This document shows positions 1-11,875 of a stretch of 64,000 nucleotides of DNA, in pieces (position 1 is the first letter of the stretch; the number at the start of each line of letters is the position of its first letter). Below the pieces are notes generated by a model, which ran no database searches, was not told where the DNA came from, and saw only the letters and a program-made list of their open reading frames with translations. The translations under genes and the position numbers were made by a program. This stretch comes from Pseudomonas sp. WN033 (GTDB lineage: Bacteria > Pseudomonadota > Gammaproteobacteria > Pseudomonadales > Pseudomonadaceae), in assembly GCA_002287035.1 (NCBI GenBank), contig NSKG01000001.1:590210-654209 (forward strand), in the 5' to 3' direction.

Positions 1-828
1 GATCGACTGGGCGTCCTCGTCGTGTTCGGCCTGGGAGAACAGATCCATGGCGATCCAGTCCGGGTCGGTCTGGCCATCGCAGACCACCAGGATTTCCGAG
101 GGCCCGGCAATCATGTCGATACCGACCTGGCCGAACACCGCACGCTTGGCGGTAGCCACGTAGATATTGCCGGGGCCGACGATCTTGTCCACCTGCGGCA
201 CGCTCTCGGTGCCGTAGGCCAGTGCCGCCACGGCCTGGGCGCCACCGATGCTGAATACCCGGTCAACCCCGGCCAGACAGGCGGCAGCCAGTACCAGTTC
301 ATTGATCTCGCCACGCGGGGTCGGGACCACCATGACCACTTCCGGCACCCCGGCAACCTTGGCCGGAATAGCGTTCATCAGTACCGAGGACGGATACGAG
401 GCCTTGCCACCCGGCACATACAGACCAACCCGGTCCAGCGGGGTGATTTTCTGGCCCAGTACGGTGCCATCGGCTTCAGTGTAGCGCCAGGAGTCCTGAC
501 GCTGGTGTTCGTGGTACAGGCGCACCCGCTCAGCGGCCACTTCCAGGGCCTGACGCTGTTCGGGGGAAATGCGCTCCAGCGCCAGTTCCAGCCGGGCCCG
601 GTCCAGGGTCAGATCGGCCATGCTGCTTGCGTCCAAAGCATCGAAACGGGCGGTATATTCAACCACCGCAGCATCACCGCGCTGACGCACTGCGGCGATG
701 ATTTCTTCGACCCGCTCGTTAACCGCCTTGTCCGATACCCCTTCCCAGGCCAGCAGCGCATCCAGATGATGGTTGAAATCGGCCTGATTGGCGTTCAGAC
801 GGGCGATTTTCAACGGTGCGCTGCTCAT
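1..828 (-). CDS. hisD: Histidinol dehydrogenase, N-terminal part (cut by window edge)
   Basis: Catalyses the last two steps of histidine synthesis, the NAD-dependent oxidation of L-histidinol to histidine. The reading frame starts with an ATG at 828 and is open to base 1. The 276 visible residues are roughly the first 60% of the usual ~440. The last visible stretch reads [15 protein letters not shown], a strongly conserved HisD segment. The gene follows hisG by about 40 bp on the same strand, so it is probably cotranscribed with murA and hisG. The C-terminal catalytic region lies outside the window. Confidence 0.95.
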   Translation of the reverse strand, partial: MSSAPLKIARLNANQADFNHHLDALLAWEGVSDKAVNERVEEIIAAVRQRGDAAVVEYTARFDALDASSMADLTLDRARLELALERISPEQRQALEVAAERVRLYHEHQRQDSWRYTEADGTVLGQKITPLDRVGLYVPGGKASYPSSVLMNAIPAKVAGVPEVVMVVPTPRGEINELVLAAACLAGVDRVFSIGGAQAVAALAYGTESVPQVDKIVGPGNIYVATAKRAVFGQVGIDMIAGPSEILVVCDGQTDPDWIAMDLFSQAEHDEDAQSI

Positions 829-868
829 GGGTGATTACCTTTGCGTTGGGAATAATTCGGGTGACCGG

Positions 869-1510
869 TCAGCCGGCACGCTGTTCGACAGCCTGCCCCA
901 GTTGCTCAATCAGAGCGGTGATCCGGGCATGCTTCATCTTCATCGAAGCCTTGTTGACGATCAAGCGCGAACTGATGGTGGCGATCAGTTCCTGCGGCTC
1001 CAGGCCGTTGGCCTTGAGCGTGTTGCCGGTGTCGACTACGTCAATAATCTTGTCAGCCAGGCCAACCAGCGGTGCCAGCTCCATCGAACCGTACAGTTTG
1101 ATCACTTCAACCTGACGGCCCTGCTCGGCGTAATAGCGCTTGGCGACATTGACGAACTTGGTCGCCACCCGCAGCCGGCCCTTGGGCTCTGGCGTATTGA
1201 CCGGCCCTGCGGTCATCAGCTTGCAGTTGGCGATTCTCAGATCCAGCGGCTCGTACAGGCCCTGGCTGCCGTACTCCAGCAGCACGTCCTTGCCGGCCAC
1301 ACCCAGATCGGCGGCGCCGTGCTCGACATAGGTCGGCACGTCGGTGGCGCGCACGATCAGCAGGCGCACGTTCGGGTCGCTGGTGGTGAAGATCAGCTTG
1401 CGGCTTTTCTCCAGGTCCTCGACCGGCTCGATCCCGGCCTGCTTGAGCAGTGGCAGGGTGTCGTCGAGGATGCGCCCCTTGGACAGGGCGATGGTCAGTG
1501 TCTGGCTCAT
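869..1510 (-). CDS. hisG: ATP phosphoribosyltransferase, short catalytic subunit
   Basis: First enzyme of histidine synthesis, joining ATP and PRPP. At 213 residues it is the short HisG form, which lacks the C-terminal regulatory domain. In that family it works as a hetero-octamer with HisZ, which is not encoded in this window. The N-terminus [14 protein letters not shown] and the conserved GVAGKDVL and [14 protein letters not shown] segments are visible. It lies 21 bp downstream of murA and upstream of hisD, the gene order seen in Pseudomonas. Confidence 0.96.
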   Translation of the reverse strand: MSQTLTIALSKGRILDDTLPLLKQAGIEPVEDLEKSRKLIFTTSDPNVRLLIVRATDVPTYVEHGAADLGVAGKDVLLEYGSQGLYEPLDLRIANCKLMTAGPVNTPEPKGRLRVATKFVNVAKRYYAEQGRQVEVIKLYGSMELAPLVGLADKIIDVVDTGNTLKANGLEPQELIATISSRLIVNKASMKMKHARITALIEQLGQAVEQRAG

Positions 1511-1531
1511 GCGGGCTCTCTCAGAACAGTC

Positions 1532-3062
<1,531 letters not shown>

Positions 3063-3118
3063 TTACATCTCTCCCACTGCGGCATAACCGCAAAACTTCG
3101 ATTGTCGACTGGTGCGCC

Positions 3119-3421
3119 TCAGGCGTCCAGCCATTCATCCAACCCATAGACCTCAGCCATGCTGCGCAGACCAGCGGGCATACCTTCAACCTTGAGTTCG
3201 ACTGAGCGCTCTTTCAGAGCCCGCGCCGCTACCAGCAGCAGTGACAGGCCAACGCTATTGGCCCGCTCGACCTGGGACAGATCCAGCACCACGCTCTGCT
3301 GGACATGGCGCATAGCGGCAATGATTTGCTCACGCAGGTCCTTGGCGCTGTCGAAGTCAAGATTGCCTTCGACCACCCAGCGACCGGGCTGGGCGCGGCT
3401 CTCAATCAGCTTGGCTTTCAC
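3119..3421 (-). CDS. mlaB: STAS-domain phospholipid transport protein MlaB
   Basis: A 100-residue STAS-domain protein that binds the MlaF ATPase on the cytoplasmic side of the MlaFEDB complex. The GTG at 3421 is chosen as start because it gives a GTGA overlap with the mlaC stop. A start further upstream would run into mlaC and add 16 residues that do not look like the family. The STAS signature VVLDLSQVERANSVGLSLL is visible, including the serine of the conserved loop. Confidence 0.9.
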   Translation of the reverse strand: MKAKLIESRAQPGRWVVEGNLDFDSAKDLREQIIAAMRHVQQSVVLDLSQVERANSVGLSLLLVAARALKERSVELKVEGMPAGLRSMAEVYGLDEWLDA

Positions 3422-4056
3422 TCGGCAGCCCCATTGTTTCCAAGGGTTTCGGCGATCACGCCACCCCAACCGTCGATCACTGCGTCGAGATTGTTGCGGT
3501 TGGCCTGCATGGCCTGGGCGAACTGGTCACGGAACAGCAGGCCAATGTTGATGCCTTCAACGATCACATTGCGCATCATCCACTTGTCGCCAACCAGGGC
3601 CATGGTGTAGTTGACCTGATAGACGTTGCCGTTGGCAGTGTGGATTTCCATGGTCACGTTGGTCCGGTCAGGACGCTGCTGATCACGCGCGGTCGGCGGC
3701 AACACCTTGATTTCGCCACTGTTGAACTCCAGCAGAGCGTTGCCATAGAACTGCACCAGGCTGCGCTTGAAGGTGTCAACGAAGCGCTCGATCTGCTCGT
3801 CGGTCGCGTTGCGGCTGAAACGCACGGTCATCACGCTGCGGGCAATGCCCCGGTAATCGATGACCGGCTCAAGAATTTCGTTCAGGCCGTTCAAAAAGGC
3901 CTCGGAATCCTGCTTGTACAGCTCACGATTGGCATCCAGCACCTCCAGCACCCGCGTGGAGGAATCCTCGACGATCTGATGCGGCGTGGCATTGGCCTGA
4001 GCCAGCACCGGCAGGCTGCACAGCAGAGCAAAGAAAGTGGTGAGTAGGGCTCGCAT
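3418..4056 (-). CDS. mlaC: Periplasmic phospholipid shuttle MlaC
   Basis: Carries phospholipids across the periplasm between the outer-membrane MlaA complex and the inner-membrane MlaFEDB complex. The 212-residue product begins with a signal peptide (MRALLTTFFALLCSLPVLAQA, cleavage near residue 22). The Tol-tolerance domain follows, including the conserved YRGIARSVM and the FRDQFAQAM segment near the end. It lies within the mlaFEDCB operon. Confidence 0.95.
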   Translation of the reverse strand: MRALLTTFFALLCSLPVLAQANATPHQIVEDSSTRVLEVLDANRELYKQDSEAFLNGLNEILEPVIDYRGIARSVMTVRFSRNATDEQIERFVDTFKRSLVQFYGNALLEFNSGEIKVLPPTARDQQRPDRTNVTMEIHTANGNVYQVNYTMALVGDKWMMRNVIVEGINIGLLFRDQFAQAMQANRNNLDAVIDGWGGVIAETLGNNGAAE

Positions 4057-4071
4057 CGGTTACTCCAGTTT

Positions 4072-4536
4072 TTAGTCGTCGTTACTGACCGTATTGAACA
4101 GGAAACGGCCAATCAGTTCCTCCAGCACCATGGCGGACTGGGTGTCGTAGATCTCGCTGCCGTCGACCAGGAAGTCGTCTTCGCCACCTACGCTGATGCC
4201 AATATATTTCTCGCCCAGCAGCCCAGCGGTAAGGATTGAGGCGGAGCTGTCGGCCGGCAGGGTGTCGATATCACCACGAATAGCCATCTCCACCCGGCCG
4301 GTGTAGCGGTCTTTGTCGAACTCGATGGCGGTAACCTGACCGATGGTAACCCCGGCCATGGTGACTCGGGCCCGAGTGGTCAGGCCGGAGATGTTGTCGA
4401 AGTGGGCATGCACCTTGTAGGTGTCCCCGGTGGCGTTCACGGTCAGACCACTGACACGCAGGGCCAGCACCAGCAAGGCCAATACGCCGATCAGGATGAA
4501 CAGGCCAACGGTCAATTCCAGAGTACGGGTACGCAT
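4072..4536 (-). CDS. mlaD: MCE-domain phospholipid transporter subunit MlaD
   Basis: A 154-residue inner-membrane anchored protein. One N-terminal transmembrane helix (about residues 7-28) is followed by a single MCE domain that forms a hexameric lipid-binding ring. The conserved GLTTRARVTMAGVTIG and GLLGEKYIGI motifs are present. The gene lies 19 bp downstream of mlaE. Confidence 0.95.
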   Translation of the reverse strand: MRTRTLELTVGLFILIGVLALLVLALRVSGLTVNATGDTYKVHAHFDNISGLTTRARVTMAGVTIGQVTAIEFDKDRYTGRVEMAIRGDIDTLPADSSASILTAGLLGEKYIGISVGGEDDFLVDGSEIYDTQSAMVLEELIGRFLFNTVSNDD

Positions 4537-4555
4537 GATCGGTTTCCTTGGCTGA

Positions 4556-5338
4556 TCAGAACATCAAAGCTGTAAGAATGAAATCAAGGCCGAGTACGGC
4601 CAACGAGGCATAAACTACGGTACGGGTGGTCGCCCGGCTGATGCCTTCAGAGGTCGGCTCGCAGTCGTAACCCTGGAATACTGCAATCCAGGTCACTACA
4701 AAGGCGAACACCACGGCCTTGGTCAGGCCGTTAAGCACATCATGAGTAAACTGCACCGAGTTCTGCATGTTTGCCCAGTAGGAGCCGGAATAGACTCCGA
4801 GCCAGTCCACGGCGACCATGGCGCCACCCCAGATGCCGACGACGCAGAAAATCAGCGCCAGCAATGGCATGGAAATGAAACCGGCCCACAGACGCGGCGC
4901 AATCACGTATTTGAGCGGGTCAACGCCGATCATTTCCATGCTCGACAACTGCTCGGTAGCCTTCATCAGGCCGATCTCAGCGGTCAGCGCAGAACCGGCA
5001 CGACCGGCGAACAGCAAGGCGGTCACTACCGGCCCCAGCTCACGCAGCAGCGTCAGTGCAACCATCTGCCCGACAGCCTGCTCGGAACCGTAGTCCTTAA
5101 GGATGTTGTAGCCCTGCAGCGCCAGCACCATACCGATGAACAGGCCAGACACCACGATAATCGCCAGCGACAGCACACCCACGGCATAAAGCTGCTTGAC
5201 CAGCAACTGGAAGCCGTTGCCAAAACGCGAGCGACCAGCCAGCGCGTTGAACAGAAACACCCCGGAACGGCCCGTCGCAGCCAGTACATCCAGACCTGAA
5301 CGGCCGATCAGGGCCACCCGATCGATCATAGTCTTCAC
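4556..5338 (-). CDS. mlaE: ABC-type phospholipid transporter permease MlaE
   Basis: A 260-residue permease of the Mla retrograde phospholipid transport system. Several membrane helices are visible, along with the conserved [18 protein letters not shown] segment and the ATEQ motif of the MlaE family. The start is a GTG at 5338 that overlaps the mlaF stop as GTGA. An ATG three codons later is an alternative start. The overlap suggests translational coupling with the ATPase. Confidence 0.95.
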   Translation of the reverse strand: MKTMIDRVALIGRSGLDVLAATGRSGVFLFNALAGRSRFGNGFQLLVKQLYAVGVLSLAIIVVSGLFIGMVLALQGYNILKDYGSEQAVGQMVALTLLRELGPVVTALLFAGRAGSALTAEIGLMKATEQLSSMEMIGVDPLKYVIAPRLWAGFISMPLLALIFCVVGIWGGAMVAVDWLGVYSGSYWANMQNSVQFTHDVLNGLTKAVVFAFVVTWIAVFQGYDCEPTSEGISRATTRTVVYASLAVLGLDFILTALMF

Positions 5339-6153
5339 GCCTTGCGATCTCCTTTGAGCAGGTCATCCATATAACGGCTCGCCGGGAAATGGAACGGCAC
5401 CGGACCATCCGGCTCACCCTTCATGAACTGGCGAATGCGTGGATTGTCCGAATTCATCAGTTCGTCCGGGCGCCCGTGACCCAGCACCTGGGTATCGCCA
5501 ACCACATAGATGTAGTCAGCGATGCTGGCGGTTTCGGTCAGGTCGTGGGAAACCACAATGCTGGTCAGTCCCAGCGCGTCGTTGAGCAACCGGATCAAAC
5601 GCACCAGCACGCCCATGGAGATCGGGTCCTGGCCGACGAATGGCTCGTCGTACATCATCAACTGCGGGTCCAGGGCAATCGCCCGGGCCAGTGCCACCCG
5701 CCGCTTCATGCCCCCAGACAGCTCATCGGGCATCAGGCCAATGGCACCGCGCAGCCCCACCGCCTGCAACTTCAGCAGCACGATGTCACGGATCATGTCT
5801 TCAGGCAGATCGGTATGTACCCGCAACGGGAAGGCGACGTTCTCGAACACCGACAGATCAGTGAACAGCGCGCCACTCTGAAACAGCATGCCCATGTGCT
5901 CACGGGCCCGGAACAGGGCATCGCGCCCCAACTCGGGAATATTCTGACCATTGACCAGGATTTTGCCGCCATCCGGGCGTAACTGCGCGCCGATCAAACG
6001 TAAAAAAGTGGTCTTGCCGCAACCGGACGGGCCCATGATGGCCGTTACCTTGCCACGCGGGATACGGATATTGACCCGATCGAAGATGACCCGGTCGCCG
6101 CGCCTGAACGTGACGTCTTGCAGCTCGACGATGTAATCCGAAAACTCGGTCAT
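5335..6153 (-). CDS. mlaF: ABC transporter ATP-binding protein MlaF
   Basis: ATPase of the MlaFEDB complex. It has Walker [10 protein letters not shown], the signature LSGGMKRR, and Walker B with the following catalytic glutamate (MMYDEP). The start is taken at the ATG at 6153 ([14 protein letters not shown]), because the 32 codons upstream lack family similarity and run into the promoter region shared with kdsD. It is the first gene of the minus-strand mla operon. Confidence 0.95.
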   Translation of the reverse strand: MTEFSDYIVELQDVTFRRGDRVIFDRVNIRIPRGKVTAIMGPSGCGKTTFLRLIGAQLRPDGGKILVNGQNIPELGRDALFRAREHMGMLFQSGALFTDLSVFENVAFPLRVHTDLPEDMIRDIVLLKLQAVGLRGAIGLMPDELSGGMKRRVALARAIALDPQLMMYDEPFVGQDPISMGVLVRLIRLLNDALGLTSIVVSHDLTETASIADYIYVVGDTQVLGHGRPDELMNSDNPRIRQFMKGEPDGPVPFHFPASRYMDDLLKGDRKA

Positions 6154-6358
6154 AGAGGGACTCAGCCTTAAGTCTGGACGGATGTCGGCTAAAATGAACG
6201 CGGTAATATACCAGCTCCCCCCGCCCGGCCCAAGCCGCGCAACATCCACTTACCGATTATGCCCGCCGTGGCGGGCAGGGTCATAGCGCCAGAGCTGGTG
6301 AGTTGTCGCTCACAAACCGCTATACTGGCGCGCTAACCTGAATACCGATGGCGAGTTC
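6154..6358. promoter_or_regulatory. Divergent promoter region between mlaF and kdsD
   Basis: About 205 bp between two divergent operons. A TATACT hexamer at 6321-6326 is a plausible -10 box for kdsD, but no good -35 box is visible at the right distance. A short inverted repeat, GCCCGCC-GTG-GCGGGC, lies near 6261-6277. No specific regulator site was recognised. Confidence 0.4.
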
Positions 6359-7330
6359 ATGTCCGATTTTGATTACATTGCCTCCGCCCGGCGCACCATC
6401 AGCCTCGAACGCGATGCGGTCGACAGCCTGCTGGCGCGCCTGGACGACACCTTTATTCGTGCCTGCGAGACCCTTCTGGCCTGTACCGGCCGGATCGTGG
6501 TAACCGGCATGGGCAAATCCGGTCATATCGGCCGCAAACTCGCCGCCACCCTGGCCAGCACCGGATCGCCGGCATTTTTCGTCCACCCCGGCGAAGCCAG
6601 CCATGGCGACATGGGCATGATCACCAGCGAAGATGTGGTGATCGCTCTGTCCAACTCCGGCAATACCGCCGAGGTCGTCACCCTGCTGCCCTTGATCAAG
6701 CGCCTGGGCGCACCGCTGATCAGCCTGACCGGCAACCCCGAGTCAACCCTGGCCGAAGCCGCCGTAGCCAACCTCAACACCGGTGTCGAACAGGAAGCCT
6801 GCCCGCTGAACCTGGCCCCGACCTCCAGCACCACTACTGCGCTGGTCATGGGCGACGCCCTGGCCATCGCCCTGCTTGAAGCGCGCGGCTTCAGCGCCGA
6901 AGACTTCGCCTTCTCGCATCCGGGCGGCAGCCTGGGCCGGCGCCTGCTGCTGCTGGTTGACGACATCATGCATGCCGGCGAGCGCATGCCGCTGGTCAGC
7001 CCCGACACACCGCTACGCGATGCCCTGCTGGAAATGACCCGCAAAGGCCTGGGCCTGACCGGGATTGTCGACGACGCAGGCAAACTGGCCGGGATCTTTA
7101 CTGACGGCGACCTGCGCCGCACCCTGGACCACGATGTCGACCTGCGCAGCGCCAGCATTGCCCAGGTCATGACCCCACGCAGCAAGACCGTGCGCAAGGG
7201 CATTCTCGCTGCCGAAGCTCTGAAAGTAATGGAAGACGCCAAGATCAGCGGGCTGTTCGTGGTCGATACCGAAGGCCGCCCGGTTGGCGCGCTGAACATG
7301 CATGATCTGCTACGCGCGGGGGTGGTATGA
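6359..7330 (+). CDS. kdsD: D-arabinose-5-phosphate isomerase
   Basis: Converts ribulose-5-phosphate to arabinose-5-phosphate for Kdo and lipopolysaccharide synthesis. The 323 residues comprise an N-terminal SIS sugar-isomerase domain (about 35-180, with GMGKSGHIGRK and SNSGNTAEV) followed by two CBS domains (about 205-320). It overlaps kdsC by 4 bp and heads the kdsD-kdsC-lptC-lptA-lptB run. Confidence 0.96.
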   Translation: MSDFDYIASARRTISLERDAVDSLLARLDDTFIRACETLLACTGRIVVTGMGKSGHIGRKLAATLASTGSPAFFVHPGEASHGDMGMITSEDVVIALSNSGNTAEVVTLLPLIKRLGAPLISLTGNPESTLAEAAVANLNTGVEQEACPLNLAPTSSTTTALVMGDALAIALLEARGFSAEDFAFSHPGGSLGRRLLLLVDDIMHAGERMPLVSPDTPLRDALLEMTRKGLGLTGIVDDAGKLAGIFTDGDLRRTLDHDVDLRSASIAQVMTPRSKTVRKGILAAEALKVMEDAKISGLFVVDTEGRPVGALNMHDLLRAGVV

Positions 7331-7860
7331 ACCTGAGTCACTCACAACTGCTTGAACGGGCCCAGCAGATCCGCCTGGCGATTTTCGATGTCGATGGCGT
7401 CCTGACCGATGGCCGGCTGTTCTTCATGCCCGATGGCACCGAGTTCAAGTCGTTCAACACCCTCGACGGCCACGGTATCAAGATGCTGATCGCCTCCGGC
7501 GTCGAGGTCGCCATCATCAGCGGCCGCCAGTCGCCACTGGTTGAGCGACGCGCCGCCAACCTTGGCATTCGCCACCTGATTCAAGGCCGCGAAGACAAGC
7601 TCAACGCACTGGCGGAACTGCGCCAGCAGGTGCCGGTCGAACTGTCTCAGATAGCCTTTCTCGGCGATGACCTGCCAGACTTGCCGGTGATCCGCCGGGT
7701 CGGCCTGGGCATGGCGGTAGCCACTGCCGACAGCTTCGTTCGCGAGCAGGCCCACGGCATCACCCAAGCCTCTGGTGGCGCTGGCGCCGCCCGGGAATTC
7801 TGTGAACTGATCATGCACGCCCAGGGCACCCTGGACAGTGCAAGGGCCGCCTACCTGTGA
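7327..7860 (+). CDS. kdsC: 3-deoxy-D-manno-octulosonate 8-phosphate phosphatase
   Basis: A 177-residue HAD-superfamily phosphatase that releases Kdo from Kdo-8-phosphate. The catalytic motif FDVDGVLTDG holds both aspartates. The conserved SGR and GDDLPDLPV motifs follow. The start overlaps kdsD as ATGA and the stop overlaps lptC as GTGA, which points to a tightly coupled operon. Confidence 0.96.
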   Translation: MNLSHSQLLERAQQIRLAIFDVDGVLTDGRLFFMPDGTEFKSFNTLDGHGIKMLIASGVEVAIISGRQSPLVERRAANLGIRHLIQGREDKLNALAELRQQVPVELSQIAFLGDDLPDLPVIRRVGLGMAVATADSFVREQAHGITQASGGAGAAREFCELIMHAQGTLDSARAAYL

Positions 7861-8438
7861 AATTGCAACTGCCCCGCTACCTGCTAACCGGCGCACTGGC
7901 CATCCTGGCCACCGTGGTGGCATTGGCTGTGGGCTATTGGAACATCGGCCTGTCGCGTTACACTCCGGCACCGCTGGTCACTGACCCGGCCCAGCCGGAC
8001 TTCTTCATGGAAAATCCGCGCATTCTGCAGCGCAATGAAGAAGGCCGGCCACGCTACCGCCTGGAAAGCGAACAGGCCCGCCACCTGGCCAGCAACGACA
8101 GTACTGAACTGAGCGCCCCGCGCCTGCTGTTCTATCGTGAAGGCGAGGCGCAACCGTGGGAAACCATTTCCCGCAAGGCCTATACCTACGATAACGCCGA
8201 CCGGGTCGAACTGGTCGGCGATGTGCAGATCGAGCAGCGCCTGCCCGGCCAGCCGCAGCGCAAGCTGAGCACAGAAGCATTGACCGTGTTTCCGCCCCGT
8301 GATTACGCGGAAACCGACCAGGACGTTAAAATCGAGGCTGCCCGCGGCGTCACTACCGCCACCGGCATGCAGCTATACTTCAATGACGGCCGCGTAACGC
8401 TGCTGTCCAATGTACGAGGCCAACATGAGGTGCGCTAA
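7857..8438 (+). CDS. lptC: LPS export protein LptC
   Basis: Bitopic inner-membrane protein of the Lpt bridge. It receives LPS from LptB2FG and passes it to LptA. The 193 residues include one N-terminal transmembrane helix (about 9-29) and a periplasmic beta-jellyroll domain. The start is a GTG inside the kdsC stop (GTGA). Its identity rests on position, length and topology as well as family-like sequence (NPRILQRNEEGRPRYRLES). Confidence 0.93.
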   Translation: MKLQLPRYLLTGALAILATVVALAVGYWNIGLSRYTPAPLVTDPAQPDFFMENPRILQRNEEGRPRYRLESEQARHLASNDSTELSAPRLLFYREGEAQPWETISRKAYTYDNADRVELVGDVQIEQRLPGQPQRKLSTEALTVFPPRDYAETDQDVKIEAARGVTTATGMQLYFNDGRVTLLSNVRGQHEVR

Positions 8439-8952
8439 CCCTCTGCTGCTCACTGCACTACTGCTTACCCCTTCGCTGCCAGCGCTGGCACTGCCGAGCG
8501 ACAGCGAGCAACCGATTCGCATCCAGGCCAACAGCGCCACCCTGGATGATCGCAACAACACTGCGGTCTACACCGGCAACGTGATCGTCACCCAAGGCAC
8601 CATGCGCCTGACCGGCAACCGGGTAACCCTCAATACCGATGCCAACGGCGAGGTCAGCAAAATCGTCTCGGTCGGCAGCCCGGCCACTTACCGGCAGACC
8701 CCCCGCGAAGGCCAGACGCCGATCAACGCCCGCGGCCTGACCATCGAATATCACGCCGATGTCGAACGCATCATCCTGATCGAGCAGGCCTTCCTCGAAC
8801 AGGACAGCAACACCTTCCGCGGCGAATACGTCACTTACGACATTCAGCGCCAGGTCGTCGATGCCGGCCGGGCACCGGGTGCCAGCGGCCCCAGCGCCAG
8901 TGGCGACGAACGCATCGAAATCATCATTCAGCCGCGCAGACGCAGCGAGTAA
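8425..8952 (+). CDS. lptA: LPS periplasmic bridge protein LptA
   Basis: Forms the periplasmic filament that carries LPS to LptDE. The ATG at 8425 is chosen because it begins a clean signal peptide ([20 protein letters not shown], cleavage near LA-LP). The mature part has the OstA-like beta pattern ([21 protein letters not shown]). The gene overlaps the lptC 3' end by 14 bp. The product is 175 residues. Confidence 0.94.
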   Translation: MRCANPLLLTALLLTPSLPALALPSDSEQPIRIQANSATLDDRNNTAVYTGNVIVTQGTMRLTGNRVTLNTDANGEVSKIVSVGSPATYRQTPREGQTPINARGLTIEYHADVERIILIEQAFLEQDSNTFRGEYVTYDIQRQVVDAGRAPGASGPSASGDERIEIIIQPRRRSE

Positions 8953-8959
8953 GCCAGCC

Positions 8960-9685
8960 ATGACAACCCTAGAGGCGCGCCACCTGGCCAAGGCCTACAA
9001 GGCCCGCAAGGTGGTCCGGGATATCTCGGTCACCATCAACAGCGGCGAGATCGTCGGCCTGCTGGGCCCCAATGGCGCCGGCAAGACCACCAGCTTCTAC
9101 ATGATCGTCGGACTGGTAAAGGCCGACGAAGGGCATATCCTGATCGACGGCAAGGACATCACCGCCCTGCCAATGCACGGTCGCGCCCGCCAGGGGATCG
9201 GCTATCTGCCCCAGGAAGCCTCGATCTTCCGCAAGCTGTCGGTAGCCGACAACATCATGGCGATTCTGGAAACCCGCAAAGACCTGAACCGCAAGGGCCG
9301 GCTGGGCAAACTCGACGCCCTGCTGCGCGAGTTCCACATTCACCACCTGGCTGACACCAAGGGCATGAGCCTGTCTGGCGGCGAGCGCCGCCGCGCCGAA
9401 ATCGCCCGGGCCCTGGCCAGCGAACCCAAGTTCGTCCTGCTCGACGAGCCCTTCGCCGGGGTCGATCCGATTTCGGTCAACGACATCAAACAGATCATCC
9501 AGCACTTGCGCGACAAGGGGATCGGCGTGCTGATCACCGACCACAATGTGCGCGAAACTCTCGACATCTGCGACAAGGCCTATATTGTCAATGACGGCCA
9601 TATCATCGCCGAAGGTGACGCTGAAGCTGTGCTGTCCAACCAGTTGGTCAAGGATGTCTATCTTGGGCACACCTTCCGCCTGTAA
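8960..9685 (+). CDS. lptB: LPS export ABC transporter ATPase LptB
   Basis: The 241-residue ATPase that powers LPS extraction with LptF and LptG, which are encoded elsewhere. It shows Walker [10 protein letters not shown], signature LSGGERRR, Walker [12 protein letters not shown] and the switch histidine in TDHNVRE. The ATG at 8960 is used because upstream codons lie in the lptA reading region and lack ABC-family similarity. Confidence 0.97.
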   Translation: MTTLEARHLAKAYKARKVVRDISVTINSGEIVGLLGPNGAGKTTSFYMIVGLVKADEGHILIDGKDITALPMHGRARQGIGYLPQEASIFRKLSVADNIMAILETRKDLNRKGRLGKLDALLREFHIHHLADTKGMSLSGGERRRAEIARALASEPKFVLLDEPFAGVDPISVNDIKQIIQHLRDKGIGVLITDHNVRETLDICDKAYIVNDGHIIAEGDAEAVLSNQLVKDVYLGHTFRL

Positions 9686-9816
9686 AAGCGCACGCATTTC
9701 AGGCATGCTAGAGGCCTGTACGGTTTATTGGTTAACACCCGCCGCACAGGCCAACAGGGAGGGTGGGCCTGGCCTCGGAATGGTTAGACTCAGCGCATAA
9801 GGTATTTCGCCAAACA

Positions 9817-11313
9817 ATGAAACCCACGCTCGTCCTCAAGATGGGGCAGCAGCTGACCATGACCCCTCAGCTGCAGCAGGCCATTCGACTACTCCAGCTA
9901 TCCAGCCTCGACCTTCAGCAAGAGGTTCAAGAGGCCATGGAGGCCAATCCGCTGCTGGAAATGGCCGACGACGGCGATGACGATTACCCCAGCACCAGCC
10001 AGGAAAACGGCCACGACAGCGACGACGCACCGGCAGTCACTCTGCCCGAGCCGGTCGAGCTTGACTCCATCAGCCCGCACAGCGACGACGAAGGCAACTG
10101 GAACGAACAGATCCCCAACGAGCTGCCGGTCGATACCCAATGGGAAGATGTCTATCAGACGTCGGCCAGCTCACTGCCCAGCAACGATGACGAAGACTGG
10201 GACTACACCTCGCGCACCGGCACCGGCGAAACCCTGCAGAGTCATCTGGAATGGCAGCTCAACCTGCTGCCGATGTCCGATACCGACCGCATGATCGCCA
10301 CCGCCCTGATCGATGCGATCAACGCCGACGGCTATCTTGAAGAAACCCTTGAAGAGATTCTGGCCTCCTTCGATCCGGAACTGGAGATCGAACTGGACGA
10401 GGTCGAAATGGTCCTGCACCGCATTCAGCAGTTCGAACCGGTCGGCATTGCCGCCCGCGACCTGAGCGAATGCCTGCTGCTGCAACTGCGGCAGTTGCCA
10501 GGCGACACCCCACTGCTCGAACAGGCGATGAAGGTGGTCAAGGATCACCTGGAACTGCTCGGCAACCGCGACTTTGCCCAATTGATGCGCCGTACCCGGC
10601 TCAAGGAAGACCAGTTGCGGGTGGTCATCGCCCTGATCCAGACCCTGAACCCGCGCCCAGGCGCGGAAATCGCCTCTGGCGAGCCGGAATACGTGATCCC
10701 CGACGTGATCGTGCGGCGCGACAACCAGCGCTGGATCGTCGAACTGAATCAGGATGCAGTGCCCAAGGTCCGGGTCAACGGCCACTACGCCTCGATGGTA
10801 CGCCGGGCCGACAGCAGCGAAGACAACACCTACCTGCGCAACCATCTGCAGGAAGCCCGCTGGTTCATCAAGAGCCTGCAGAGCCGCAACGAAACCCTGA
10901 TGAAGGTTGCCAGCCAGATCGTCGAGCATCAGCGCGGGTTCCTCGAGCACGGTGAAGAAGCCATGAAGCCTCTGGTCCTGCACGACATCGCCGAAGCGGT
11001 AGGCATGCATGAATCGACCATCTCGCGGGTCACCACCCAGAAATACATGCATACCCCGCGCGGAATCTTCGAGCTCAAGTACTTTTTCTCCAGCCACGTC
11101 AGTACCAGCGAGGGCGGCGAGTTCTCTTCCACCGCCATCCGGGCACTGATCAAAAAGCTGGTTGCAGCGGAAAACCCGAAGAAACCATTGAGCGACAGCA
11201 AGATCGCTGGTTTACTTGAAGAACAGGGGATCCACGTAGCCCGACGGACCATCGCAAAGTATCGCGAGTCATTGAACATCGCCCCGTCGAGCGAACGAAA
11301 GCGTTTGGTTTAA
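9817..11313 (+). CDS. rpoN: RNA polymerase sigma-54 factor
   Basis: Sigma-54, the alternative sigma factor for nitrogen, flagellar and other activator-dependent promoters. The 498 residues start with the glutamine-rich region I ([20 protein letters not shown]), followed by an acidic region II and the core-binding and DNA-binding regions. They end with the RpoN box RRTIAKYRE. The upstream in-frame codons are excluded because region I begins at this ATG. The TAA stop coincides with the left end of a MITE-like repeat. Confidence 0.97.
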   Translation: MKPTLVLKMGQQLTMTPQLQQAIRLLQLSSLDLQQEVQEAMEANPLLEMADDGDDDYPSTSQENGHDSDDAPAVTLPEPVELDSISPHSDDEGNWNEQIPNELPVDTQWEDVYQTSASSLPSNDDEDWDYTSRTGTGETLQSHLEWQLNLLPMSDTDRMIATALIDAINADGYLEETLEEILASFDPELEIELDEVEMVLHRIQQFEPVGIAARDLSECLLLQLRQLPGDTPLLEQAMKVVKDHLELLGNRDFAQLMRRTRLKEDQLRVVIALIQTLNPRPGAEIASGEPEYVIPDVIVRRDNQRWIVELNQDAVPKVRVNGHYASMVRRADSSEDNTYLRNHLQEARWFIKSLQSRNETLMKVASQIVEHQRGFLEHGEEAMKPLVLHDIAEAVGMHESTISRVTTQKYMHTPRGIFELKYFFSSHVSTSEGGEFSSTAIRALIKKLVAAENPKKPLSDSKIAGLLEEQGIHVARRTIAKYRESLNIAPSSERKRLV

Positions 11314-11456
11314 GGAGCCTCTGAAAAACGTAGGCGAGGCAGGCAAGACAAGGCAAAAACAGCCGAAAAAGCGCAGTTTACGCGGTGTAAATGAGCATTT
11401 TGAGGCTGTTTTTAACGCAGCATTGCCAACGCAGGTAGTTTTTCAGAGGCTCCTTA
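11311..11456. mobile_element. MITE-like element with 19-bp perfect terminal inverted repeats
   Basis: The ends are TAAGGAGCCTCTGAAAAAC (11311-11329) and its exact reverse complement (11438-11456). They enclose about 108 bp of non-coding sequence that itself contains inverted segments (AAAAACAGCC near 11355 against GGCTGTTTTT near 11404). No transposase is encoded. The outermost TA at each end fits a TA target duplication, which would make the element about 142 bp. The rpoN stop codon is formed at the left junction. Elements with this end sequence are, to my knowledge, common between genes in pseudomonads. It may also act as a transcription terminator. Confidence 0.75.
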
Positions 11457-11548
11457 CCCCATACAGATCAATGAATTCGGTAGTAACAAGTGGCAACATG
11501 GGTACCAACACCGGTACCCGGTAACAACAGCCAACCAGGAGAAGCCGT

Positions 11549-11857
11549 ATGCAACTAAACATTAGCGGTCATCAACTCGACGTCACCGAATCCCTGCGCG
11601 ACTACATCAACGAAAAAATGGCCCGCCTTGAGCGGCACTTCGACAGGATCACCAATGTTCAGGTGACCCTGGAAGTCGAGAAGCTGCGCCAGAAGGTCGA
11701 AGCCACCCTGCACATCGCCGGGGGCGAAGTGGTCGCCAACGCCGAGCACACGGATATGTATGCAGCGATTGATTTGCTTACCGACAAGCTCGACCGGCAG
11801 CTGATCAAGCACAAGGAAAAACACCTGGATCGCCAACAAGGCGCCAACGACCGTTAA
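11549..11857 (+). CDS. hpf: Ribosome hibernation promoting factor
   Basis: A 102-residue HPF/YfiA-family protein that binds the 30S subunit and promotes formation of inactive 100S ribosomes in stationary phase. The sequence MQLNISGHQLDVTESLRDYI and the internal KVEATLHI match the short HPF form. Position between rpoN and ptsN is the classical arrangement. A good AGGAG ribosome site precedes the ATG. In the preceding 90 bp a GGTACC-containing inverted repeat (about 11500-11522) is visible. Confidence 0.95.
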   Translation: MQLNISGHQLDVTESLRDYINEKMARLERHFDRITNVQVTLEVEKLRQKVEATLHIAGGEVVANAEHTDMYAAIDLLTDKLDRQLIKHKEKHLDRQQGANDR

Positions 11858-11875
11858 TCCCGGCCCAACAGAGAC

